Below, in pieces: positions 43,422 through 51,489 of a stretch of DNA of 64,000 nt. The stretch is from Pararhodonellum marinum. GTDB taxonomy: Bacteria > Bacteroidota > Bacteroidia > Cytophagales > Cyclobacteriaceae. Position 1 is the stretch's first letter. Every line of letters begins with the position of its first letter. A model generated the notes under the pieces. It made no database searches, was not told where the DNA came from, and saw only the letters and a list, made by a program, of their open reading frames with translations. Position numbers and translations under genes: made by a program. Where the stretch lies: NCBI RefSeq assembly GCF_015354735.1, contig NZ_JACEFJ010000010.1, forward strand, positions 62,001-126,000, in the 5' to 3' direction.

Positions 43422-44867
43422 TTAGCCTACGCTTCCCTCAAGGGTCAGGGCCAGTAGTTTCTGTGCTTCCACGGCAAATTCCATAGGAAGCTGATTCAGG
43501 ACTTCTTTGGCGTAGCCATTGACAATCAAGGCTACTGCATCTTCCGTGGCAATGCCCCTTTGGTTGCAATAGAATATCTGATCTTCCCCGATTTTGGAAG
43601 TGGTGGCTTCGTGCTCCACTTTGGCAGTAGGATTCTGTATATCAATGTAAGGGAAAGTGTGAGCGCCACAACGGTCCCCCATCAACAGTGAATCACACTG
43701 AGAGAAGTTTCTCGCATTGGTGGCCCTTTTCATGACCTGCACCTGACCTCGATAGGAATTCTGGGACCTTCCTGCAGAAATACCTTTGGAAACGATCCTG
43801 GATTTGGTATTTTTTCCGATATGGATCATTTTGGTTCCCGTATCAGCTTGCTGATAATTGTTGGTCACTGCCACCGAATAAAACTCTCCGATGGAGTGGT
43901 CACCTTTAAGTATGCAGGATGGGTATTTCCAAGTGACAGCAGAACCTGTTTCCACTTGAGTCCAAGAGATTTTGGAATAATCACCGGCACAGATTCCCCT
44001 TTTGGTTACAAAATTATAAATGCCGCCTTTCCCATTTTTGTCACCGGGAAACCAGTTTTGAACCGTAGAATATTTTACCTCAGCATTTTTTGCAGCATAA
44101 ATCTCCACCACGGCCGCATGAAGTTGGTTTTCATCTCTTTGTGGTGCGGTACAACCTTCCAGGTATGACACATAGGAACCTTCTTCCGCGATGATCAATG
44201 TTCTTTCAAATTGACCCGTATTGGCCGCATTGATCCTGAAGTAAGTGGACAATTCCATGGGGCAGCGAACCCCTTTGGGTATATAACAAAATGATCCGTC
44301 GGAAAACACCGCGGAATTGAGTGCTGCATAATAATTGTCTGTGATGGGCACCACAGAGCCCAGGTATTTCTTGACCAGTTCCGGATGTTCTTTTACTGCT
44401 TCACTGAAAGAACAGAAAATTACGCCTAATTTTCCAAGGGTTTCCTTAAAGGTAGTACCCACAGATACCGAATCCAAAACGGCATCTACTGCTATACCTT
44501 GTAGCCTTTTCTGTTCATTAAGGTTGATGCCGAGCCTCTCATATATCTTAAGCAGCTCAGGATCTATTTCATCCAGACTTTTAGGCTTGTTGTTTTGTTT
44601 GGGAGCAGAATAGAACTTCAAAGTTTGGAGGTCGATCTTGGGATAGGTGACATTGGCCCAAACAGGCTCTTTCATCTTCATATAAGTCCTAAAGGCCTTC
44701 AGCCGCCATTCAAGCAACCATTCAGGTTCTTCTTTTTTGCTTGAAATCCAACGGATGATATCCTCATTCAATCCAGCGGGGGCTTCATCAGCCTCGTAGT
44801 CTACCCACCATCCGTGTTCGTATTCTTTGGAAGTTAATTCTTCTAAAATTTGGTTGTCTTTGCTCAT
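43422..44867 (-). CDS. sufB: Fe-S cluster assembly scaffold SufB
   Basis: A 481-residue SufB, first gene of the operon. It contains the beta-helix core with [60 protein letters not shown] and [20 protein letters not shown]. The ligand-type Cys and the C-terminal [19 protein letters not shown] with NQRGI are present. It assembles and transfers [Fe-S] clusters with SufC and SufD. A -7-like TATCTTTG lies 37 bp upstream at 44904-44911. No SufR-like or IscR-like regulator is next to it. Confidence 0.96.
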   Translation of the reverse strand: MSKDNQILEELTSKEYEHGWWVDYEADEAPAGLNEDIIRWISSKKEEPEWLLEWRLKAFRTYMKMKEPVWANVTYPKIDLQTLKFYSAPKQNNKPKSLDEIDPELLKIYERLGINLNEQKRLQGIAVDAVLDSVSVGTTFKETLGKLGVIFCSFSEAVKEHPELVKKYLGSVVPITDNYYAALNSAVFSDGSFCYIPKGVRCPMELSTYFRINAANTGQFERTLIIAEEGSYVSYLEGCTAPQRDENQLHAAVVEIYAAKNAEVKYSTVQNWFPGDKNGKGGIYNFVTKRGICAGDYSKISWTQVETGSAVTWKYPSCILKGDHSIGEFYSVAVTNNYQQADTGTKMIHIGKNTKSRIVSKGISAGRSQNSYRGQVQVMKRATNARNFSQCDSLLMGDRCGAHTFPYIDIQNPTAKVEHEATTSKIGEDQIFYCNQRGIATEDAVALIVNGYAKEVLNQLPMEFAVEAQKLLALTLEGSVG

Positions 44868-44903
44868 CAGTTGAGTTATTTAGACTAATTACATTTTATA
44901 GCG

Positions 44904-44911
44904 CAAAGATA
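44904..44911 (-). promoter_or_regulatory. Possible -7 box of the suf operon promoter
   Basis: Minus-strand TATCTTTG matches the Bacteroidota -7 consensus exactly, but no TTTG is found at the proper -33 distance. The start site would fall about 30 nt before the sufB ATG. Confidence 0.4.
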
Positions 44912-45019
44912 TAACATTAATCCAATTTATTATGTTCGAAAGGATTGAAATTTCCCCCTATAAAATTGAAAAAGTAAGCCTAAGGGCTTGAAAACAAATA
45001 TTTTGAGATATAAAATAAG

Positions 45020-45066
45020 AATGGTTTTCAACAGGAGTATTGGATTTACTCCTGAAAAAAACCATT
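45020..45066 (-). terminator. Terminator of the Lrp/AsnC gene
   Basis: A long imperfect hairpin: AATGGTTTT...AAAACCATT as outer arms and CAGGAGT...ACTCCTG as inner arms. It lies about 50 bp downstream of the lrp-like gene and before sufB, so it probably separates the two units. The U tract on the minus strand is weak (TTCTTATTTTATAT). Confidence 0.55.
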
Positions 45067-45114
45067 GATCAGGCAAAAATTATTTATTTAGACTTAATCT
45101 AAATAATTTGATAC

Positions 45115-45585
45115 CTATTCTTTTTCAAACAACTGAATGGGCCTGTTGATGCTTTCTTCCAGCACAATCAAGGTTTCTGTTCTATCGATACCTTCCACTT
45201 TTTGGATGTTGTCAAGAACTGTTCGCAGGTGGTTGGTGTCCTTGCAGATTATTTTGGCAAAAATGCTGTAATTACCGGTAGTATAGTAGGCATTGATTAC
45301 TTCCGAAATTTGTTTGAGTCTTTCAATCACATTGTCATATAGCGAGCTTTTTTCCAAATAGATGCCCAAAAAAGCGGATATGTCATAGCCCAGCTTAGAA
45401 AAATCAATGTTAAGGGTGGCGCTTTTGACAATGCCCATGTCTTCGAGTTTTCTCATCCGAACGTGTACCGTTCCGGATGAAACAAAAACTTTTTTTGCTA
45501 TTTCGGTATAAGGTGTTTTAGCATCTTCATTGAGTAAGGAAATGATCTTTAGATCTACATTGTCAATATCTAAAATTTTGTCCAT
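45115..45585 (-). CDS. Lrp/AsnC-family transcriptional regulator
   Basis: A 156-residue DNA-binding regulator with an N-terminal winged helix (DNVDLKIISLLNEDAKTPYT, then EIAKKVFVSSGTVHVRMRKL) and a C-terminal RAM/ACT ligand domain (ISAFLGIYLEKSS; YYTTGNYSIFAKIICKD). Such regulators form octamers and respond to amino acids or other small molecules. Its target is not shown. It has no adjacent amino-acid gene, so it is probably a stand-alone or global regulator. Confidence 0.92.
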   Translation of the reverse strand: MDKILDIDNVDLKIISLLNEDAKTPYTEIAKKVFVSSGTVHVRMRKLEDMGIVKSATLNIDFSKLGYDISAFLGIYLEKSSLYDNVIERLKQISEVINAYYTTGNYSIFAKIICKDTNHLRTVLDNIQKVEGIDRTETLIVLEESINRPIQLFEKE

Positions 45586-46233
45586 TATGAAATTGTTTTA
45601 TTAAAATTATTGGAATAAATATGTGCTAATATTATGAAATTGTCAAAATTTACCAAAAATATTTTTTCAGTTTGCAAATGAGTAAATTTTGTGTTTATTT
45701 TGAGGTTACTTAAGTCAGCTATAAAATAATTTTGAAAATATATGCATGGCCTAATATTTTGATTGTATTTATTTGAAATACCTCAGAATCGGTCGAAGAA
45801 TTTAAAATGACTTTTAATCTCTAAAGTTATATTTGGGTTTATATTCTGAAAAGAGTCTTGCTTCTGGCAAGACTTTTTTGTTTTATTTGGACTTACCTCA
45901 ATTTCATTCTTTCCCATTCATTTTCGAATTAAGATCTTTCGTAATGGATATACTGTTTTTCATACCCATGATACATCTTTAATTTACTCCATTGGAATTT
46001 GGATGTTATCTGGCGGTCGTTTTTTAAAGGTCTAAATTCACGCCATTCGATCCATCGCGCTGATGGCTTCGATTTAAAAAAATCCCATGCAGGAAACTGG
46101 CCAAAAAGGGATCCTTATTGCCATATTTTCAAATTCACCTTCGGCATTCCCTAAAACTAGTTGCTCCATTGGTATAAAAAAATGGTTTCCCTTGTTTTAA
46201 AATTTGGTATTTTGGCAAAAAACAAATCTATCC
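45586..46233. other. Long AT-rich intergenic region with an orphan terminator
   Basis: A 648-bp gap between divergent genes. It contains the plus-oriented hairpin at 45850-45884, a -7-like TATATTTG at about 45827, and a CCATC...GATGG palindrome at about 46053-46067. No credible ORF above 20 codons was found on the plus strand. Confidence 0.5.
45850..45884 (+). terminator. Orphan intrinsic terminator
   Basis: AGTCTTGC (45854-45861), loop TTCTG, GCAAGACT (45867-45874), then TTTTTTGTTTT. It has the correct polarity for plus-strand transcription, but no plus-strand gene lies upstream of it; the nearest is a minus-strand regulator. It may end a small RNA. Confidence 0.65.
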
Positions 46234-49062
46234 ATGATGAATCGATACCCTTTCCTTTTTGCATTCTGCTTTCTTTGGTTTTCTGTCCAAGTCTATGCCC
46301 AACAAAAACGTCCGCTTACCCACGCGGATTATGATGCTTGGGAAACGGTTGATTCAGAGAAGATCACCAAAAACGGCCAATGGGTGGGTTTCGAAATCAA
46401 ACCTCAGGAAGGTGATGGGCGATTTGAGGCAAGTGCTCATGGTGACCCGGGCAAAAGGTACCTGGTACCGAGAGGAGAAGCCTTTCAGTTTACAGATGAT
46501 GGTCAATGGGTCTTGGGCAAAATCATTCCCGAGAAAGACAGTGTGAAGCTCCTTAAACTAAAAAAGACCAAATCAGAAGAAATGCCCAAGGACAGTCTTT
46601 TCATTTTGGACCTCAGTTCAGGATCCATTGAAAAACTGGCAAGAGTAAAATCTTTCAAGATCCCGGCAAAAAACCAATCTTGGGTGGCGGTTCATTTTGA
46701 GAAAGAGAAGGAGACCAAGGAAGCCAAAAAGGACAGTACCGAAACCAATGAAAAAGCTGAAGATAAGCGAAAAAGTACGGAAGGAACCACTTTACTCCTC
46801 CGAGATTTTCAGGGGAATCAAAGTTTTGAACTGTCACGAGTGGACCAATACGGGTTTTCTGAAAACGGGAAATACCTTTTCTACAGACAAGCCACCGAAG
46901 ATACCCTTAAAAATGCAGCCTTACAGGTTTTTGACTTGTCCAAGGGGAGTGCTATGTTAGTGGATGAAGGGAAGGCCGATTACCATAACATGGTTTTTTC
47001 TAAAGACGAGGCTTTTCTGGCTTATTTAACTACCGAAGATTCAGCCAAAAGCAAAAAGCCTTATTATGACCTTTACCTTTATGACCTCAAGAAGCAAAGC
47101 ACAAGTAAACTGGCGGATAAAGATCATCCCAACATCCTAAAAGAGGGAATGGTAAGCAAAAATGGAGACCTGTATTTCAGAGAGGATGGTCAATACCTGT
47201 TTTTTGGAACGGCTCCTGATTACCAAACCTTCGCTTACGAGGAAGATACGACCATACTCGATGAGGATAGGGTGAAATTGGATATTTGGGGCTGGCAGGA
47301 TGATGAAATCCAGCCCATGCAACTCTCCAGAAAAGAGCAAGAGTTAAAGAGGACCTACCTGGCGTTGTATGACCTTCAAGCAGGTGCCATCAGACAATTG
47401 GAAGACAGGCAATTGATGGACATCAATGTGGACCGGAAAGCCACACATGGTTTTGCCTTGGGCACGGATGATGCTGCCCAAAGACGGAAGTATAGCTGGG
47501 ACATCCAGATAGGCAGGGATATTTACTTGGTAAATTTAAAAACAGGACAAAAGACTAAAATTGTTGGTTCAGCCTATGGTTACCCTAGTCTTTCTCCTGA
47601 AGGGAAATACATCACATGGTACAGTCAATCAGATAGCACTTGGTTGGGATATGATATTGAGAAAAAAGCGAATTTGAATCTCGCCAAAGGCATTTCTGAG
47701 GCCTTGTACCAAGAACTGCATGATTCGCCTTCCATGCCCGGTGGGTATGGCAGTGCAGGCTGGACAGAAGGGGATAAGGCTTTTTTGATTTATGATCGAT
47801 ATGATATCTGGAAAATTGATCCCACAGGAAAGACCACGCCACAAAACATCACCTTGGGTGAAGGGAGAAAGCAGAAAATTACTTTTCGGAGACAGGTGTT
47901 AGATAAGGAAGAACGTGGGATCAAAGCCAAGGAACCGCTGATTCTGAACGCTTTTCATGAAACCAATAAAAAGAGTGGGTATTATTCAGGGGACTTGACT
48001 GGTCAAAAACCTCCCAGTCCATTGCTATTTTCTGACCACCGCTATTATGGACTTACCAAGGCCGAAAACAGTGATGCCATCACGGTAAGAAGGTCCACCT
48101 ATCAGGAATATCCTGATGTATTTGCAGGAAACTTAAATATGACTGCCCTTGAGCGGCTTTCCTTTGCCAATCCACAGCAAAGCGAGGTCAATTGGGGATC
48201 GGTGGAATTGGTGGAATACCTTGCCAATGACGGCACACCTTTGCAGGGATTATTGTTCAAACCTGAGGATTTTGATGCGGAAAAAAGGTATCCTTTGATG
48301 GTCTATTTTTACGAAAGAAATTCAGATGGACTACACGGTTACAGGGCTCCGGTACCCAGTGCCTCGATCATCAACATTCCTTTTTTTGTAAGCAATGACT
48401 ACGTGGTTTTTGTGCCGGACATCAAATATGATCTGGGTCTTCCGGGACCCAGTGCTTACAATTGCATCATTCCCGGCGTTCAGTCTGTGATTACCAAGGG
48501 TTTTATCGATACAGAAAATATGGCCATCCAGGGGCAAAGTTGGGGGGGATACCAAGTGGCCTATCTGATCACGCGGACCAACATGTTTAAAGCGGCGGGA
48601 GCCGGGGCACCGGTGGTCAACATGACCTCAGCTTATGGTGGCATTCGTTGGGGAACGGGCATGAGCCGTATGTTCCAGTATGAGCAGACCCAATCAAGGA
48701 TCGGAGGAACGCTTTGGGAAAAACCGCTGTACTATTTAGAAAATTCCCCCCTGTTTTACATGGATCGGGTCCAAACGCCAGTGCTGATCATGCACAATGA
48801 TGCCGACGGAGCAGTTCCATGGTATCAGGGCATTGAGATGTTTATGGCCTTGAAGCGCCTCAATCAGCCAGCTTGGCTTTTGCAATACAATGATGAAGAC
48901 CATAACCTGAGACAGCGAAAAAACAGAAAAGACCTGTCCATCAGGCTTTCCCAGTTCTTTGACCATTACCTCAAAGGAGCCCCTGCACCGCTTTGGATGA
49001 CAGAGGGACTTCCTGCCGTAGAAAAAGGGAGAACCCTTAAATATGAGTTGGAAGGGGAATGA
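46234..49062 (+). CDS. S9-family prolyl oligopeptidase-like serine peptidase
   Basis: A 942-residue exported peptidase. The signal peptide is FLFAFCFLWFSVQVYAQQ. An N-terminal beta-propeller (about 30-600) with several acidic or lysine-rich loops precedes the alpha/beta hydrolase domain. The nucleophile is Ser769 in GQSWGGYQVAYL; the acid is in NDADGAVPW and the His in YNDEDHNLRQRKN. This fits the S9 (DPP-IV / acylaminoacyl-peptidase type) family common in Bacteroidota. The start is ATG 46234 (two ATG in a row); an upstream in-frame TTG adds ten residues. A strong terminator follows at 49207-49260. Confidence 0.92.
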   Translation: MMNRYPFLFAFCFLWFSVQVYAQQKRPLTHADYDAWETVDSEKITKNGQWVGFEIKPQEGDGRFEASAHGDPGKRYLVPRGEAFQFTDDGQWVLGKIIPEKDSVKLLKLKKTKSEEMPKDSLFILDLSSGSIEKLARVKSFKIPAKNQSWVAVHFEKEKETKEAKKDSTETNEKAEDKRKSTEGTTLLLRDFQGNQSFELSRVDQYGFSENGKYLFYRQATEDTLKNAALQVFDLSKGSAMLVDEGKADYHNMVFSKDEAFLAYLTTEDSAKSKKPYYDLYLYDLKKQSTSKLADKDHPNILKEGMVSKNGDLYFREDGQYLFFGTAPDYQTFAYEEDTTILDEDRVKLDIWGWQDDEIQPMQLSRKEQELKRTYLALYDLQAGAIRQLEDRQLMDINVDRKATHGFALGTDDAAQRRKYSWDIQIGRDIYLVNLKTGQKTKIVGSAYGYPSLSPEGKYITWYSQSDSTWLGYDIEKKANLNLAKGISEALYQELHDSPSMPGGYGSAGWTEGDKAFLIYDRYDIWKIDPTGKTTPQNITLGEGRKQKITFRRQVLDKEERGIKAKEPLILNAFHETNKKSGYYSGDLTGQKPPSPLLFSDHRYYGLTKAENSDAITVRRSTYQEYPDVFAGNLNMTALERLSFANPQQSEVNWGSVELVEYLANDGTPLQGLLFKPEDFDAEKRYPLMVYFYERNSDGLHGYRAPVPSASIINIPFFVSNDYVVFVPDIKYDLGLPGPSAYNCIIPGVQSVITKGFIDTENMAIQGQSWGGYQVAYLITRTNMFKAAGAGAPVVNMTSAYGGIRWGTGMSRMFQYEQTQSRIGGTLWEKPLYYLENSPLFYMDRVQTPVLIMHNDADGAVPWYQGIEMFMALKRLNQPAWLLQYNDEDHNLRQRKNRKDLSIRLSQFFDHYLKGAPAPLWMTEGLPAVEKGRTLKYELEGE

Positions 49063-49489
49063 GTTTTGATATTTGTGGATATTGGATATTGATGGATATT
49101 GGATAGAATTCCATTTAAAAGTTAGTATTAGAATTGATTTCTTCCTTTTGATGAAATTTGTTCGGTAAAGACCTAATATAAAGATATCCACCAGTATCTA
49201 ATATTGTTAAAAAGTAGGGATTACGGTGTGGCTTTGCGCCCCTTAATCCCTACTTTTTAATAAATACTCCGGACACCGAGTCTACCTGCTTTAGGCAAGC
49301 CTACCTTCGTTATACAATCCTTTCGAAGTGAAAAGAAAAATCGATTTTCTTTGCTTACATTCTAACTTACCAATATGAAAAATCATTCTGCTAAAAGCAC
49401 TGCCATAATCCCAATATCAACAATTATCATCCTCAGGAAAATATCAATCAGTATCGGACAAGAACCGAACTTGCCGATAAAACGAAAAT
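49063..49489. other. Intergenic region with terminator and GATATT repeats
   Basis: A 427-bp gap between the convergent S9 peptidase and GH10 xylanase genes. It has tandem GGATATTGGATATTG-like units at 49076-49108, an inverted partner at about 49179-49196, the terminator at 49207-49260, and a short CTACCTGC/AGGCAAGC-like palindromic stretch at about 49280-49305. A 45-codon frame (49375-49512) runs into the xylanase 3' end and is probably spurious. Confidence 0.5.
49207..49260 (+). terminator. Strong intrinsic terminator after the S9 peptidase gene
   Basis: AAAAAGTAGGGATTA (49209-49223) and TAATCCCTACTTTTT (49244-49258) make a 15-bp perfect stem with a 20-nt loop. The right arm ends in TTTTT, so it works for plus-strand transcription; the flanking T on the other side could also serve the minus-strand xylanase gene. 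Confidence 0.8.
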
Positions 49490-50614
49490 CTATTTTCCAG
49501 GCACCTTCTTAATCCGCTCAATGATCATTTTCTTCTCATCATAAAGTCGGTCAAAAGGCAAGGGATAGGCGGTACGGCCGCGCATCGGCCAGTTGTTCAG
49601 CCAGCTGCCACCATCATGGATGCCCCAAAAGGTGACGCGGCTGATTTTGTCTCTGTGTTTGTAAAAGAGAGCAAAGAGCTCCTCATACCTTTCCGCCAAT
49701 TGAATCTGAACTTCCAAAGGCAGTCCTTCTTTGTAAACATTGTATTTTTCCTCAGTTTCAAAGGTAGCATCGATGTCGGCACCGAACCTGTTGACTGGAT
49801 TGGGGAGCACATCGATGTCCACCTCTGTAAACATGACTGAAAAACCTGCCTCGGCAATGGCCACAATAGAAGCTTCAATCTGTTCCAGACTTGGCGATTC
49901 CAGACCATAGTGTCCCTGCATGCCTATGCCGTCTATGCGGATGCCTTCCTCTTTCATTTCCTTGGCCAATGCGATGGCCGCATCTCTTTTTTCGGGCTTC
50001 CACATGTTGTAGTCATTGTAATACAGTTCCATTTCAGGATCCACCTCATTTGCTTTTATAAAGGCCCTTTTGATAAAATCCTTTCCTGCTGCTTCAAACC
50101 ATTTGGAGTTCCTGAACTTCCCGTCATCAAAAAAAGCTTCATTGACCACATCCCAGCCATGAATTCGGCCTTTGTATCGCCCTGCCACCTGTTCGATATG
50201 GTCTTCCATTCTTGCTAGCAGAGGTTCTTTGGTCAAAGGTTGTCCATTTTCATCTTCAAATACCCAATTGGGCGTTTGATTGTGCCATACCAACGTGTGG
50301 CCTATAATAAATGCATCCAGTTGTTCTCCCAAATCCACAAATTGGTCGGCAAGCCCGAAATTGTATTTATCAGGTTGTGGGTGGATGGGCCCCCATTTCA
50401 TCAGGTTTTCACCTGTGATGCTGTTGAAGTGCTTTTGAAGCACAGGGAGGGCTTTTTCATCCTGGCCGTTGATCTGTCGGTGATTGAGGGCCGCACCGAT
50501 ATAAAAGACATCTTTGTAAGCATCTTTCATACCGGGTTCTTCGGCCTTATCTTTGGTGATGAAGCCCAAGGCCAGTAAAAAGGGCAATAGCAAAGCAAAA
50601 CGATGGATTTTCAT
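49490..50614 (-). CDS. Endo-1,4-beta-xylanase (GH10), exported
   Basis: A 374-residue family 10 xylanase. A signal peptide (FALLLPFLLALGFITKDKA) predicts export. The TIM barrel shows FNSITGENLMKWG, GHTLVWHNQTPNW, the acid/base E159 in WDVVNEAF and the nucleophile E264 in MFTEVDIDV, with YYNDYNMWKPEKRD and FWGIHDGGSWLNNWP. It is a single-domain enzyme with no binding module. It cleaves the xylan backbone into xylo-oligosaccharides for the GH67 and GH3 enzymes nearby. It is the last gene of the lacI-GH67-SDR-GH10 operon. Confidence 0.95.
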   Translation of the reverse strand: MKIHRFALLLPFLLALGFITKDKAEEPGMKDAYKDVFYIGAALNHRQINGQDEKALPVLQKHFNSITGENLMKWGPIHPQPDKYNFGLADQFVDLGEQLDAFIIGHTLVWHNQTPNWVFEDENGQPLTKEPLLARMEDHIEQVAGRYKGRIHGWDVVNEAFFDDGKFRNSKWFEAAGKDFIKRAFIKANEVDPEMELYYNDYNMWKPEKRDAAIALAKEMKEEGIRIDGIGMQGHYGLESPSLEQIEASIVAIAEAGFSVMFTEVDIDVLPNPVNRFGADIDATFETEEKYNVYKEGLPLEVQIQLAERYEELFALFYKHRDKISRVTFWGIHDGGSWLNNWPMRGRTAYPLPFDRLYDEKKMIIERIKKVPGK

Positions 50615-50695
50615 GTTGTTATGGTTTAAGTGGAAATGTGGTCATGTTGATTTAGGTTTAAAGGAATAGAAGCATTTCGGGCCAAATTGGCTGGA

Positions 50696-51439
50696 TTAAA
50701 ATCCGATCGAATTTCCTCCGTCTACGGCAAGAATAGTTCCTGTGACGTAGGCTGCCGCATCGGTGGCATAGTAGTACACCGCTTCTGCCACATCAGAGGG
50801 ATCACCCAGTTTGCCCATTGGAGTACGGCCCAGTACTTTGCTTTTTCTTTCGGGATCATTGTTGAGCGCTTTGGCAGACATGGCTGTGGCGATAAAACCC
50901 GGCGCCACACAATTGACCCGGATGCCCAAAGGGGAAAGTTCAACTGCCATGGCCTTGGTCATGCCTTCAATGGCTGATTTGGAAGCGGTATAAGCGATTA
51001 CCTTCGGGATACCGTATTTGGCAGCCATAGAGGAAATGTTGATGATGGATCCCTCACCTTGGTCGATCATGACTTTGCTTACTTCCCTGGACAGGACAAA
51101 AACTGACAGGACATTGGTGTTAAGGATATTTTGAAATTCCAATCCGGTCACATCCACAAAGTCTTTTTTTAGATTGATCCCTGCATTGTTGACCAGGATG
51201 TCAATGCTTCCAAACTGTTGTTTGATTTGTTTAACCAATTCGGGTATTCCAGCAGTATCCGCCAAATCAAATACGATAGGAAAGGCAAGTTCACCCAAAC
51301 TGGCTTGGGCATCTTTCAATTTAGTCTCATTCCTTCCGATGATAACAGTTTGGATGCCTTCCGAGGTGAATTTCTTTGCCGTAGCCAAACCCAGTCCGGA
51401 GGCGCCTCCTGTTACGATCGCGACTTTATTTGAATTCAT
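50696..51439 (-). CDS. SDR oxidoreductase, probable D-mannonate oxidoreductase / fructuronate reductase
   Basis: A 247-residue classical SDR. It has TGGASGLG, NNAGINLKK, the catalytic Ser in IINISSMAAKYG and YTASKSAIEG, and the C-terminal VTGTILAVDGGNS. The family includes gluconate 5-dehydrogenases and SDR-type UxuB (B. subtilis YjmF). Between a GH67 alpha-glucuronidase gene and a xylanase gene, near uxuA, it may reduce fructuronate to mannonate, the step missing from this locus. That assignment is by context. It could instead be a KDG or sugar-acid dehydrogenase. No uxaC (uronate isomerase) is in the window. Confidence 0.85.
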   Translation of the reverse strand: MNSNKVAIVTGGASGLGLATAKKFTSEGIQTVIIGRNETKLKDAQASLGELAFPIVFDLADTAGIPELVKQIKQQFGSIDILVNNAGINLKKDFVDVTGLEFQNILNTNVLSVFVLSREVSKVMIDQGEGSIINISSMAAKYGIPKVIAYTASKSAIEGMTKAMAVELSPLGIRVNCVAPGFIATAMSAKALNNDPERKSKVLGRTPMGKLGDPSDVAEAVYYYATDAAAYVTGTILAVDGGNSIGF

Positions 51440-51489
51440 TAAAATGCGTGCTTAAAGGTTAGCAATTGGTTTTGGTTACGCCACCGGTA

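Noticed and set aside
49375-49512. A 45-codon plus-strand frame starting MKNHSAKSTAI
   Set aside because: It runs into the 3' end of the xylanase gene on the other strand, past a low-complexity Ile-rich stretch, with no good ribosome-binding site or promoter.
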